From NCBI GenBank assembly GCA_964615565.1, contig CAZTPC010000001.1, positions 1-64,000 of the forward strand: a DNA stretch of 64,000 nucleotides. Direction: 5' to 3'. Every line of letters starts with the position of its first letter. Position 1 is the first letter of the stretch. This document shows positions 7,649 to 15,985 of the stretch, one piece after another. Both the position numbers and the translations under genes were made by a program. A model generated the notes under the pieces. It saw nothing but the letters and a program-made list of their open reading frames with translations. It searched no databases and had not been told where the DNA came from. Source of the DNA: CAZTPC01 sp964615565 (GTDB lineage Bacteria; Patescibacteriota; Saccharimonadia; Saccharimonadales; AWTP1-31).

Positions 7649-8356
7649 CTAGGCGAGCACTAATCGAGGGTCGTCCGGGACGGGTGTGGTATCCCGACCA
7701 GAACCACGACGAGAGCTTTTCATAAAGAACCTTGGATCGTCACCGGCGATAATGTTGCCACCTATCAGAAAGAGTGGTGGCTGAAGGAGCTCTAGTTCTC
7801 CCATGGCCATCAACTTGAAGAGATCATTGCGGAGATGCGCATACCATGCCAGATGGAAAGAGCTTACTTCCTCTGGCGCGCCATAGATTATGAAGTGGCG
7901 TTTACGGTTTGGCGGAAAGCCATCGATAGTAGGACAGGTAAAGGGTGTATCAGTTGGGTTCCAGAAACCATCCGTTCCAGTATCTCGGAGGTTTTCTATA
8001 ACATCTAACCCCTCAGGGACGACAAAGCCAAGGTTGACTTCGTTCTTAAGTATTTTGTGAAACGCAAAGTTTACTCGGCAAACTTCGGCAGCCATATGCA
8101 TTTCTGATCTACCTAGTCCGTCGCTCATTACTTCGGACACAACTGCCTGACTGATAGTGCGGGTGAATCCAACACGTCTTGTTTCGTTGAGTACTTCGGG
8201 GTCTATTCCATCTGAGGCTAGCTTTGCAAGTGTCTCTTGACCTACACCGTCACCCAGACCCAGGACGGCAGGAGAGTGTGCTATTTGCTCGGCATACTGC
8301 TGAACCTCTTGATCAGACAGGTAGCTTTCCCTGAGTAATGAGTCTAGAACTTCCAT
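7649..8356 (-). CDS. Hypothetical protein, 235 aa
   Basis: I do not recognise the family. The first 130 residues look alpha-helical and acidic; the second half has several strand-like stretches (RKRHFIIYGAP, PPLFLIGGNIIAGD) and a basic RRGSGRD near the end. No signal peptide or membrane helix. The stop abuts the cupin stop, so it is convergent with the GDP-mannose operon and not part of it; it is divergent from the GT2 gene at 8409. Probably a cytoplasmic lineage-specific protein. Confidence 0.6.
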   Translation of the reverse strand: MEVLDSLLRESYLSDQEVQQYAEQIAHSPAVLGLGDGVGQETLAKLASDGIDPEVLNETRRVGFTRTISQAVVSEVMSDGLGRSEMHMAAEVCRVNFAFHKILKNEVNLGFVVPEGLDVIENLRDTGTDGFWNPTDTPFTCPTIDGFPPNRKRHFIIYGAPEEVSSFHLAWYAHLRNDLFKLMAMGELELLQPPLFLIGGNIIAGDDPRFFMKSSRRGSGRDTTPVPDDPRLVLA

Positions 8357-8408
8357 TGCACTATCAAACCATAGTTATGGCTCCATGCCAAGCTGTTACA
8401 ATAAGCAC

Positions 8409-9377
8409 ATGAAACTAGTAGTCGTATCTATATGTATGGACGAGGAGAAGACCATAGGTCAGGTTCTGGATGCGATTCCAGACAAGATCCCTGGTATTAA
8501 AGTAATTGAGAAGTGGGTTATTAGTGACGGTAGTACCGACAACACTCCAGCAGTTGCAAAGGCATATGGTGCGCATGTCCGACACGATGGTGTCCAGAAG
8601 CGTTTGGCATTTCGATTCCGCGAAGCGGTAGACCTGGCACTCAGTCGTGGCGCGGATATCCTAGTGAATATCGACGGTGATATGCAGTTCAACCCGGCGG
8701 ATATCCCACAGTTTGTCGGACCAATTGTAGATGACGAAGCAGACTTTGTAGCAGCCGACCGATTTACTAATCCAGACTCTGGTCTGGTGCGACGCCCACA
8801 GAATATGCCAGCCGGTAAGTACTACGGCAACAAGCTCGGTGCCTGGATTACTGGCAAGCTGAGCGGCCAAAGCTTCCCAGATGTCACCTGTGGTTTCCGC
8901 GCATATAGCCGCAAGGCGCTGATCTCAATCAACATCAATAGCATGTATACCTACACCCAGGAAACATTCCAGGTCTTGGCCATGAAACGCATGCGTATCA
9001 AGGCTGTGCCGGTTCATGTTACTTACTTCAAAGGCCGTAAGTCGCGCGTAGTGTTAAGTATCCCGAGTTATATCGCTATGAGCGCTGTAAACATTCTGCG
9101 GGCATACCGAGACTTTGCGCCACTCAGATTCTTTGCATGGCTTGGAACGATTCCATTCGGCTTTGGATTACTAAGCTTTATCCTGCTCGGTATCCACTGG
9201 TTTAACACCGGCGAACTCTCGCCATATAAATTCCTTGGTTTTGTTGGTATTTATCTGACAACACTTGGACTTATTCTGTGGGTGGTAGGATTGCTCGCCG
9301 ACATGCAAGTACGCTTGCTCAACAATCAAGAAAAAATGTACGAAGGTCTCAAAGAACTCAAGTACCCCAAAGACTAA
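8409..9377 (+). CDS. GT2 glycosyltransferase with C-terminal membrane helices
   Basis: DPM-like transferase. The GT2 domain (residues 1 to about 220) has SDGSTDN as nucleotide site and NIDGDMQ as the DXD metal site. Two hydrophobic segments at about 240-262 and 280-302 anchor it in the membrane. ATG 8409 was chosen over the ATG at 8385 because TACAAT (8397-8402) lies exactly 6 nt before it and the family starts with the VVVSICMDEE strand. The stop is followed 4 nt later by the dehydrogenase-like gene, so they are probably co-transcribed. It likely charges a polyprenyl phosphate with a sugar for the envelope glycan; GDP-mannose is a plausible donor given the operon upstream. Confidence 0.85.
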   Translation: MKLVVVSICMDEEKTIGQVLDAIPDKIPGIKVIEKWVISDGSTDNTPAVAKAYGAHVRHDGVQKRLAFRFREAVDLALSRGADILVNIDGDMQFNPADIPQFVGPIVDDEADFVAADRFTNPDSGLVRRPQNMPAGKYYGNKLGAWITGKLSGQSFPDVTCGFRAYSRKALISININSMYTYTQETFQVLAMKRMRIKAVPVHVTYFKGRKSRVVLSIPSYIAMSAVNILRAYRDFAPLRFFAWLGTIPFGFGLLSFILLGIHWFNTGELSPYKFLGFVGIYLTTLGLILWVVGLLADMQVRLLNNQEKMYEGLKELKYPKD

Positions 9378-9381
9378 AAAT

Positions 9382-10266
9382 ATGCCAAAGATCGCAGTTT
9401 TTGATTACAGAATACTTCCGAAAGAACAGCAGGCTATTCAGGAGTTAGCAGATAACAATATCCGATTCCCGCTGGAACGTAGCAAACTAAATGATTTAAA
9501 TGAAATGACTGGCGACGCCGAGATCGTCCTGATTACTCCGTGGGAGAAAGTGACAAAAGAATATCTCGATGCACATCCGAACATGAAATACATTGGTCTT
9601 TGTGGTACGTCGACTGCAAACATCGATCTGGAAGAACTAGAAAAGCGTGATATAGCATTTAGAAATATAGTCTGGCACAACAAAGAAGGCGTGGCAGAGT
9701 TTTACTTTATGTACTTGGTTGCACTAGCTCGAGGAGTTGGTGAGTATCAATGGAAGGCAGGTGAAACCCATGAGTTAGTTGGTAAGAGCATTGGTATTAT
9801 TGGGCTCGGTCATGTTGGTCAGGCATTTGCACACATGGCGTTGGCATATAAGATGAATGTTAGCTACTTTAGCCCGCATAGAAAGCAGGAGTGGGAAGAC
9901 AAGGGCGTTACATATAAAGAGAAGGCCGATCTTGTTGCTGACAACGAGATACTTGTTGTTTGTAGTCCTACCAATGTACGTGTTTTGGATAAGCCAGACT
10001 TTGACTTGATCAAACCAGGCAGCATTCTTATGCAGGCTTGTGGTGGTACACCGTTCGATGCGGATGCATTCAAAGCATGGGTAAGCAAGCCAGGGAACTT
10101 TGCTGTGTTCGAGATGTCGGCTGGACAGGAGAATCACGATACATATAAAGACCTACCAGGTGTCATATTCTCAGACTTAGTAGCTGGCGACACATATGAA
10201 TCAAACCAGAGACGTGGTAGATCCGCAGTTGAGAATCTTAAGACTTACTTGGCTTCTGTCACTTAG
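9382..10266 (+). CDS. D-2-hydroxyacid dehydrogenase-like NAD-binding protein lacking catalytic Arg and His
   Basis: A 294-residue protein of the formate/glycerate dehydrogenase superfamily. The Rossmann motif GLGHVG is at 141-146, followed by the expected SPHR region. In active enzymes the sequence after the KPG turn reads N-x-(S/G)-R-G; here residues 218-223 read QACGGT, so the catalytic Arg is replaced. Near the end, where a TPHxxG motif should carry the catalytic His, it reads SDLVAG (264-269). A possible catalytic Glu (E250) remains. It probably binds NAD(H) but may not do the normal reaction. It lies 4 nt after a GT2 gene, which suggests a role in sugar or envelope chemistry or a regulatory role. 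Confidence 0.75.
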   Translation: MPKIAVFDYRILPKEQQAIQELADNNIRFPLERSKLNDLNEMTGDAEIVLITPWEKVTKEYLDAHPNMKYIGLCGTSTANIDLEELEKRDIAFRNIVWHNKEGVAEFYFMYLVALARGVGEYQWKAGETHELVGKSIGIIGLGHVGQAFAHMALAYKMNVSYFSPHRKQEWEDKGVTYKEKADLVADNEILVVCSPTNVRVLDKPDFDLIKPGSILMQACGGTPFDADAFKAWVSKPGNFAVFEMSAGQENHDTYKDLPGVIFSDLVAGDTYESNQRRGRSAVENLKTYLASVT

Positions 10267-10268
10267 TT

Positions 10269-11378
10269 TCAGTTTGTGTGCTGGTCGACGAAGGTTTGAA
10301 TTTTTTTCTGGAAGTTCTGCTCCGAGAATTGCCCTGCAAACGAAGCGACATCTTTGGGGTTAAATTTGCTTGAATCAAATTTCTTAAGAACGGCCACTAG
10401 GCTTTGTACGGTTTGCTCCTCGAAGAATAGGCCAGTCTTGCCCGGGATAACATAGTCGCGCACGCCACCTTTACCGTAGGCGATCACCGGTGTGCCGGCA
10501 GCGATTGCCTCGAGCGGTGCGATGCCAAAGTCTTCGAATGATGCAGATAGGAACGCCTCGGCACCAGCTAGATGTTCCAGAACTTCTTGGTCGTTTACGT
10601 TCTCGAGGAACTCAATGGTTGGGCCGGCAATGGCAACGAGACGGGCATGTTCCGGGCCGCGACCAATAACTTTGAGTGGCAATTTAAGCTCATTACATGC
10701 CTTTATGAGGATGTCATTATGCTTATACAAGACCTGTCGACTAACTGTCACAAAGCCACTGCGTTTGTTCGTAAAGCTGTGCTCGAACCGTTTTGTGTCG
10801 AGCGGGGGATTAATAACCACTGCTTCGCGGCCATAATATTGCTTTATCTCGCCGGCTATAAAACTGGAGTTGGCGATAAAGTAGTCCACCTTTTGTGCTG
10901 CACGGTAGTCGCGTTTTCGGAATGGTCCTACAAAGAATCGAAGACCAATCTTGGCTGCCCAGTTAAGTGCTCCAAATCCAGGATCTTTTAAGTACTTTTT
11001 GTAGCTACGCCAGTAATAGTGAGTTGGGGCATGGCAATAGCATATGTGTGTGGTTGTATCAGGGACTTGCAGGTCATTGGCTTCGCCATTGCCCTTACTG
11101 CTGATAACCACGTCATAGGCGGATAGATCAAGATTACTAAACCAACTAATGCGACCAATACTTGAGATGATTGCCCAGCGACGAATTGCACTGAATGGCC
11201 ACTTCTGCATCTTGCCAGTCACAACTTTGTTATCAAGTTTCTCACGCCACTCGGGTGTGCAATAGGAGGTATATATTGGTGCGTCGGGATATTGTTTGTG
11301 GAGTTGCTCCACGACCCGTTCGGCTCCGCCACCCACTAGCCAGTCATGAACTATTGCAACCTTCAATGTTTTAGCCAC
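10269..11378 (-). CDS. GT4 family glycosyltransferase (mannosyltransferase-like)
   Basis: GT-B glycosyltransferase of 369 residues. The N-terminal glycine-rich loop (VHDWLVGGGAERV) binds the acceptor side. The C-terminal GT4 domain shows the donor-binding EX7E motif (EDFGIAPLEA) and GTPVIAYGKGG. The overall pattern is close to WbaZ-like mannosyltransferases. The GTG start at 11378 overlaps the end of the sugar-phosphate transferase gene by 8 nt, so the two are coupled. It ends in TGA, one of only three protein genes in the window to do so, with a TAA two codons later. It probably adds the second sugar after the initiating transferase. Donor specificity is inferred. Confidence 0.87.
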   Translation of the reverse strand: MAKTLKVAIVHDWLVGGGAERVVEQLHKQYPDAPIYTSYCTPEWREKLDNKVVTGKMQKWPFSAIRRWAIISSIGRISWFSNLDLSAYDVVISSKGNGEANDLQVPDTTTHICYCHAPTHYYWRSYKKYLKDPGFGALNWAAKIGLRFFVGPFRKRDYRAAQKVDYFIANSSFIAGEIKQYYGREAVVINPPLDTKRFEHSFTNKRSGFVTVSRQVLYKHNDILIKACNELKLPLKVIGRGPEHARLVAIAGPTIEFLENVNDQEVLEHLAGAEAFLSASFEDFGIAPLEAIAAGTPVIAYGKGGVRDYVIPGKTGLFFEEQTVQSLVAVLKKFDSSKFNPKDVASFAGQFSEQNFQKKIQTFVDQHTN

Positions 11379-12792
11379 GAATAACTGCCTTGATAGTCTT
11401 GACTAGAATAGTGAGGTCTAACCAGAAGCTCCAGTTTTGTACATAAAAAGTATCGAGCTTTCGACGTTCCTCGAAGCTAATATCCCGCAGGCCAGATACT
11501 TGTGCCAAGCCAGTTAAGCCGGACTTTACACTTAGAATGGTGTGTTTCTTTTCGTATTTGTTTAATTCATTTGGAATAAGTGCCCGTGGGCCAACCAGAC
11601 TAATCTCTCCGTGCAGGATGTTGAACAACTGAGGTAGTTCGTCGATATGTGTTCGTCGAGTAATGCGACCAACTGGCGTAACCCGGAAGTCATGGTCCAG
11701 GCGGTCACCATTCTTTCGATATTCTTTGATGAGCTCTGGCTTACCAATCATGGCAAAGACTTCTTCGTCTTTTTTGCCATCAAACTTGGCATAGTGCGAG
11801 CGGAACTTCAGAACTTTAAAGATGCGGTTGTGGCGAGTGAGTCGTTCTTGCTGAACGCCGCGCATAAACACCGGGCCTTTTGGATCACTGAGTTTTACGG
11901 CAATTGCAGTAAGTAACATGATCGGGCTAGTCACAATAATAAGAATAATCGATCCAAAGATATCGAATAGCCGTTTGACCACGCGACCCCAACCAACAAG
12001 TGCGGTCTGGTGTACTGCGATCATTGGGATACTCCCACCGAATAGCTCTACTTCCATGTTGCCTACAAACAAGCTGCTGTTGCCAGGCACAAAACGATAG
12101 GCGGCATGATTGACCTGCGCAAAGCGTAGTACTGCATCATTCTTTTCTTGATCCTTGTATAACTCTGTTTGGATGATGCTGTGAATTGGCTCGGAAACCT
12201 TTTCGAGTGCGACCGAAAAGTTGGAGTAGTTCTTAAAACCCTTGGCTTCTCGCCCAACAACTCCAAGCACCCGCTGGCCGGTAGACTTGGTGTTGGCAAT
12301 CGCTTCGGCAACCTCAGCAGACTTGGACGTATCACCAACTATCAGTACATTACTAACACCAATTCCATAGGCGTAGAGCGCGCGGCGAAGTAGTAGTGCA
12401 AAGAGCCTAAAGATTACTAAGAATCCAAACCCAAGAGCTAATCCGTACACTGGTACTAGACGAGCAGGGAACAATTCACTGGTACTCACAAAGTCGTAAC
12501 CGATAAGTACTAAGATTCCTAAGATTGAGCCAACGAGTAACCGAGCAAGTTCCTGAAAACGACGTTCGTATACGCGCTGACTGTATAGGCCAATAAACGC
12601 ATGCACGCCTATCCATAGCGGCAGGACACTAAACATCGCTCTAAAGTAGTCGACTGCACCGATTTGCTGAAGAAGTGGCCGGTCATCAATCTTAACGCGC
12701 AAGATATATGCCAAGCCAAAGGCAGCCAAGAGTGCAAGAAAATCACCCGCCACCAATAGGAGGGCATAACCGAGCGAAGCGTTATTTTTCAT
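11371..12792 (-). CDS. Polyprenyl glycosylphosphotransferase (WcaJ/WbaP-like initiating enzyme)
   Basis: A 473-residue enzyme that starts glycan synthesis by moving a sugar-1-phosphate to undecaprenyl phosphate. Four hydrophobic segments lie in the first 130 residues, then a CoA-binding/Rossmann-like domain (NVLIVGDTSKSAEVAEAI), one more membrane segment (about 275-300) and the C-terminal bacterial sugar transferase domain. That domain has KFRSH (family KFRSM), DELPQLFNILHGEISLVGPR and SGLTGLAQVSG. ATG 12792 has TACAAT (rc of 12799-12804) exactly 6 nt upstream. It overlaps the GT4 gene. Together with UppP and the LCP ligase it gives the first and last steps of a wall-linked glycan. Confidence 0.92.
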   Translation of the reverse strand: MKNNASLGYALLLVAGDFLALLAAFGLAYILRVKIDDRPLLQQIGAVDYFRAMFSVLPLWIGVHAFIGLYSQRVYERRFQELARLLVGSILGILVLIGYDFVSTSELFPARLVPVYGLALGFGFLVIFRLFALLLRRALYAYGIGVSNVLIVGDTSKSAEVAEAIANTKSTGQRVLGVVGREAKGFKNYSNFSVALEKVSEPIHSIIQTELYKDQEKNDAVLRFAQVNHAAYRFVPGNSSLFVGNMEVELFGGSIPMIAVHQTALVGWGRVVKRLFDIFGSIILIIVTSPIMLLTAIAVKLSDPKGPVFMRGVQQERLTRHNRIFKVLKFRSHYAKFDGKKDEEVFAMIGKPELIKEYRKNGDRLDHDFRVTPVGRITRRTHIDELPQLFNILHGEISLVGPRALIPNELNKYEKKHTILSVKSGLTGLAQVSGLRDISFEERRKLDTFYVQNWSFWLDLTILVKTIKAVIRG

Positions 12793-12832
12793 AGCTCAAT
12801 TGTACCGCCTCACAAGGGTAATTGCTAACTGG

Positions 12833-13252
12833 TTAGAAGTGGGGCAACCAAGGGAATGCAGGCTTGGTCCGACTTTTATCACATAAGTCTCTATAAGCAG
12901 CAAGGTTGTCTGGATCGTTACGGTATACGTTCTGAATTGTTTGGCGGTCACACCAGTAATGCGTATGACCTTCTAAATAGTAATCCGGGAAACCTATTTT
13001 GGCAGTGAGTGTCTCAGTTTGATTGCGGATATGAAACTGACGTCCAATACTATGGACACCTATTCTGGCTAGGCCAACCAAGCCAATAGCGCCGGCAGAC
13101 ACAGCGCTATAGATATTTGCCGGTTCTGGGTTGAGGATTGCATCTACGATAAACGGCGTAGCTATGCCGCTGCCGATAGCAATCTCAGCAAGACCAACCG
13201 GTGCAGTCCGTATGGTCTCAATTGGATGGCGAACAGATCTAGGAATCTCCAT
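12833..13252 (-). CDS. Hypothetical protein with a weakly hydrophobic N-terminal half, 139 aa
   Basis: Not recognised. Residues 20-70 hold two moderately hydrophobic, Gly/Ala-rich stretches that may be membrane hairpins. The C-terminal half is soluble, aromatic and His-rich (HTHYWCDRQTI, PAFPWLPHF) with two Cys. TATAGT on the minus strand lies about 12 nt before the ATG; no Shine-Dalgarno sequence is evident. It stands between the glycan transferase genes and an MFS gene on the same strand. Confidence 0.55.
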   Translation of the reverse strand: MEIPRSVRHPIETIRTAPVGLAEIAIGSGIATPFIVDAILNPEPANIYSAVSAGAIGLVGLARIGVHSIGRQFHIRNQTETLTAKIGFPDYYLEGHTHYWCDRQTIQNVYRNDPDNLAAYRDLCDKSRTKPAFPWLPHF

Positions 13253-13296
13253 AATAAGCTGTTAACTATACAACAAAAGATGAGTATGAGCAATAC

Positions 13297-14466
13297 TTAG
13301 GCAGGGCGTGGTTTGAAGAACTTACTGCCAAATACAAGGAGTACAACTGCAAATGTTGTACCAAATAATGCAATGACACCAAAGCCGTTACGCAGTCCTA
13401 AGCCACCAATAATCACACCTGCTGCAAAAGGCATCCACATCTGCTGAAGGCCTTCGAGGTTACTCATGATAGATAATAGCGTTGCTTTGGGCTGTCCAGG
13501 TAACTTTGCAAGCATCTTTTCTTGGTAGATGATTCGGCGGTATCGCCAGACAGAGATGCTAGCGATTACTACTACAATGAGTAACGGCAGTGAATATATG
13601 AATACGGCAATGTATGGGATTACGGCCAGAACACTATCTCCGGCAAGGACCACCCAAACTGGTAAATCCTTGACCTTATGGAAGTAGATGCCCATGATTG
13701 CCCCAATGATCGAGGCAGCCGAGAATATCCATCCAAGTAGTGAGGGCTGCATGCCAAGTTGTTTGAAAGCCAGGTTAAAGAAGTCGCTGGGAGCCGTGTA
13801 AAGCGCACCTATTACTCCATATCCTAAGGCAAAACCAAGAGCACCTTTAGACTTAAGTATTAGACCTAAGTGTCCAAAGTTAGTTCGCTCTATCTTACGG
13901 TTATGCACGTCTTTCAGGATTAGCGCGACGATGCCTAGCGAGGCGTATGCTACTGTGCCAATTAGGAACGGCAGTCGATGATCAATCTTGTAAGTCATAG
14001 GTACCAGTGCCAGCAAAATAGCATTAATTATTAACGATAATGACTGTGCTCGACTAACAATCTTGGTATACGAGCTGACTTTGTCTAGTACTACTAATGA
14101 GTCGTGTATCAGCGCTTCTCCAGCGCCAAGCAAGAATCCGTAGCCTACTGCCTCGAAAAATGTCCCTACGAAGATTGCTGGCTTGTGAGGCAGGAAAGCA
14201 TATATTAGGGTTGCAACTACATTGAGGAGTGCGCCAATACGCAGACTATTGGCACGGCCGTACCTATCAGCAAAGATACCCGTTGGTACATCGGCAAGGA
14301 AGTTAACAATATAGAAGAATGAACCAAGAATACCAATTTCGGCAAAGGTAAAGTTGGCAACCTGCATAAAGTAGATCGCGGCCAAGGGCAAAAAGACCCT
14401 CTTGGTAAAAATCTTGAGGACAGGAAAGAATCGAACGTTGCGATTGGCGTATTGTTTGGCGTCCAC
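13297..14466 (-). CDS. MFS transporter
   Basis: A 389-residue major facilitator with about 12 hydrophobic helices and a clear motif A, DVPTGIFADRYGRANSLR, after helix 2. The start is GTG at 14466, supported by an AAAGGAG ribosome-binding site (rc of 14474-14480) 7 nt away and a TAGAAT -10 farther upstream, so this gene has a leader with an SD sequence. It is divergent from the secreted/membrane protein at 14574. The substrate cannot be read; being in an envelope-glycan region, export of a drug or sugar is possible. Confidence 0.85.
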   Translation of the reverse strand: MDAKQYANRNVRFFPVLKIFTKRVFLPLAAIYFMQVANFTFAEIGILGSFFYIVNFLADVPTGIFADRYGRANSLRIGALLNVVATLIYAFLPHKPAIFVGTFFEAVGYGFLLGAGEALIHDSLVVLDKVSSYTKIVSRAQSLSLIINAILLALVPMTYKIDHRLPFLIGTVAYASLGIVALILKDVHNRKIERTNFGHLGLILKSKGALGFALGYGVIGALYTAPSDFFNLAFKQLGMQPSLLGWIFSAASIIGAIMGIYFHKVKDLPVWVVLAGDSVLAVIPYIAVFIYSLPLLIVVVIASISVWRYRRIIYQEKMLAKLPGQPKATLLSIMSNLEGLQQMWMPFAAGVIIGGLGLRNGFGVIALFGTTFAVVLLVFGSKFFKPRPA

Positions 14467-14573
14467 CGGCGAGCTCCTTTGGACTCTATTCTACAGTGCC
14501 TTTAGCCCAAAGACTAACACTCGAGCGGGGAAGTCACACATGCTATACTTCGAATAAGAAAAGGGAGAAACTC

Positions 14574-15983
14574 ATGCGTAAGTTGATTCGATTGTTGCCG
14601 GCATTAGTGCTGGCTGTTTTTATGTTGGCGGGTGGAACGGCAAGTGCGGCTGATGCGTCATTATTGCTAGGTCAGAATCATAACTACTCGGTGCACTTTA
14701 GAAGCAACGGCGAGGCAATAGTCTCTGCTCGTGTTGTGGTTCATAACAGAAATACAGATGATCTAAAGAAGGTCAGCCTGTCTATACCCGGTAGTGTGTA
14801 CGAGGTGTACGCGCTGCAACAGATCCTGCCCAAAACATGCGACAAATACACCTATTCATACGGATATAGCGGCGAATCGACATGTGCAAAAGAATCAGAC
14901 CCTGATTATACCGAACAGTATTATGGCTATTACCAAGACAACAATGTGGTGTACAAAAAGCTAAAGCCAGTGCAAGAGGGTGAGAAGTATACATTCTCTC
15001 TATCTGAGGCAATTGCAGAAGACAAGTCCGGTGCGATTATTGTCTCTTATGCCTCCAAATCGTATACCCATAAAAGATTTGGCAAAATGAAGTTCGATTT
15101 CCAGACCTTCAAGGCAGATGAGCGGATTCAGAAAGCAAAAGTTGCGGTGACCTTTGACGACGATGTCTATTACAACGGCAAACGATCGAGTGTACAGTAC
15201 GCACCAGAAGCTTCATCAGGCATTAGCGCTTTGGCTGACTCTGCCGGATCAAGTAATAAATCGCTGCAAAGTTACGTCGGATCCATTGGCGACTCTGGTG
15301 CAATCATTAAGAATTCAAACAATCTTGCTCCTGGTGATACATACCATGTGACTGGTATCTATGCTTCAAGCTGGCTGGGCTTGTACGGTACGACACTATT
15401 CTGGACAGTCTTTGGCTTTGCAGCACTGTTTGTAGGTATCTATCTACTAACTCGATGGCGAGCATCAAGGCACCGTGGTGCCAAGGGTGGCGGAGGCGAC
15501 GGGGTCGGGCCTACTATTTCTGCTCAGCCGCAGCAACCCTCGCAATCAGATCATACAGAGAATCGTATGCGTGCTTTCCCAACTGCTCAGAAAGAACCAG
15601 TGAAGGTTATGTGGCTAACGGTTACACCGCTGTTTGCTAGCTTTCTGTACGCATTATTCTCAGTCGTTCTTACGGGATTAGTAGGTCTTGGCATTATTGT
15701 CTTGTCGGCAATCGCCTTACGAAACACTAGCTATGACTATTCTGGTCCGCAGATTTTTGGCATTGGCCTGGCGGTTGCAGCAGGTGTTATTACGGCAATC
15801 GTTGGGTTATTTACGCTGCCAATTGTGATGGCACGCAAACGCGGACTTCGTTACCTATTTACAACGCTCGTTTTTGAAGTTGTTTGGCTACTAGTGACAA
15901 TGTCAGTAATAGGCATCTTTACTGGAACACCAAACACATCTACCCCAGACTATTACGAAGGTGGCGGCATACAGCCACTATAA
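14574..15983 (+). CDS. Secreted-domain membrane protein of unknown function
   Basis: A 469-residue protein with a signal peptide (LLPALVLAVFMLAGGTASA), an extracytoplasmic beta-rich domain of about 240 residues with two Cys, a first transmembrane helix (about 265-290), a Gly-rich and Gln/Ser-rich linker and three further helices near the C-terminus. The layout resembles DUF2207-type membrane proteins, but I see no decisive motif. ATG 14574 is chosen because AAGGGAGA lies 6-13 nt before it and TATACT at 14544; an upstream GTG at 14496 has no support. It is convergent with the LCP gene (2-bp gap). Confidence 0.7.
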   Translation: MRKLIRLLPALVLAVFMLAGGTASAADASLLLGQNHNYSVHFRSNGEAIVSARVVVHNRNTDDLKKVSLSIPGSVYEVYALQQILPKTCDKYTYSYGYSGESTCAKESDPDYTEQYYGYYQDNNVVYKKLKPVQEGEKYTFSLSEAIAEDKSGAIIVSYASKSYTHKRFGKMKFDFQTFKADERIQKAKVAVTFDDDVYYNGKRSSVQYAPEASSGISALADSAGSSNKSLQSYVGSIGDSGAIIKNSNNLAPGDTYHVTGIYASSWLGLYGTTLFWTVFGFAALFVGIYLLTRWRASRHRGAKGGGGDGVGPTISAQPQQPSQSDHTENRMRAFPTAQKEPVKVMWLTVTPLFASFLYALFSVVLTGLVGLGIIVLSAIALRNTSYDYSGPQIFGIGLAVAAGVITAIVGLFTLPIVMARKRGLRYLFTTLVFEVVWLLVTMSVIGIFTGTPNTSTPDYYEGGGIQPL

Positions 15984-15985
15984 AC

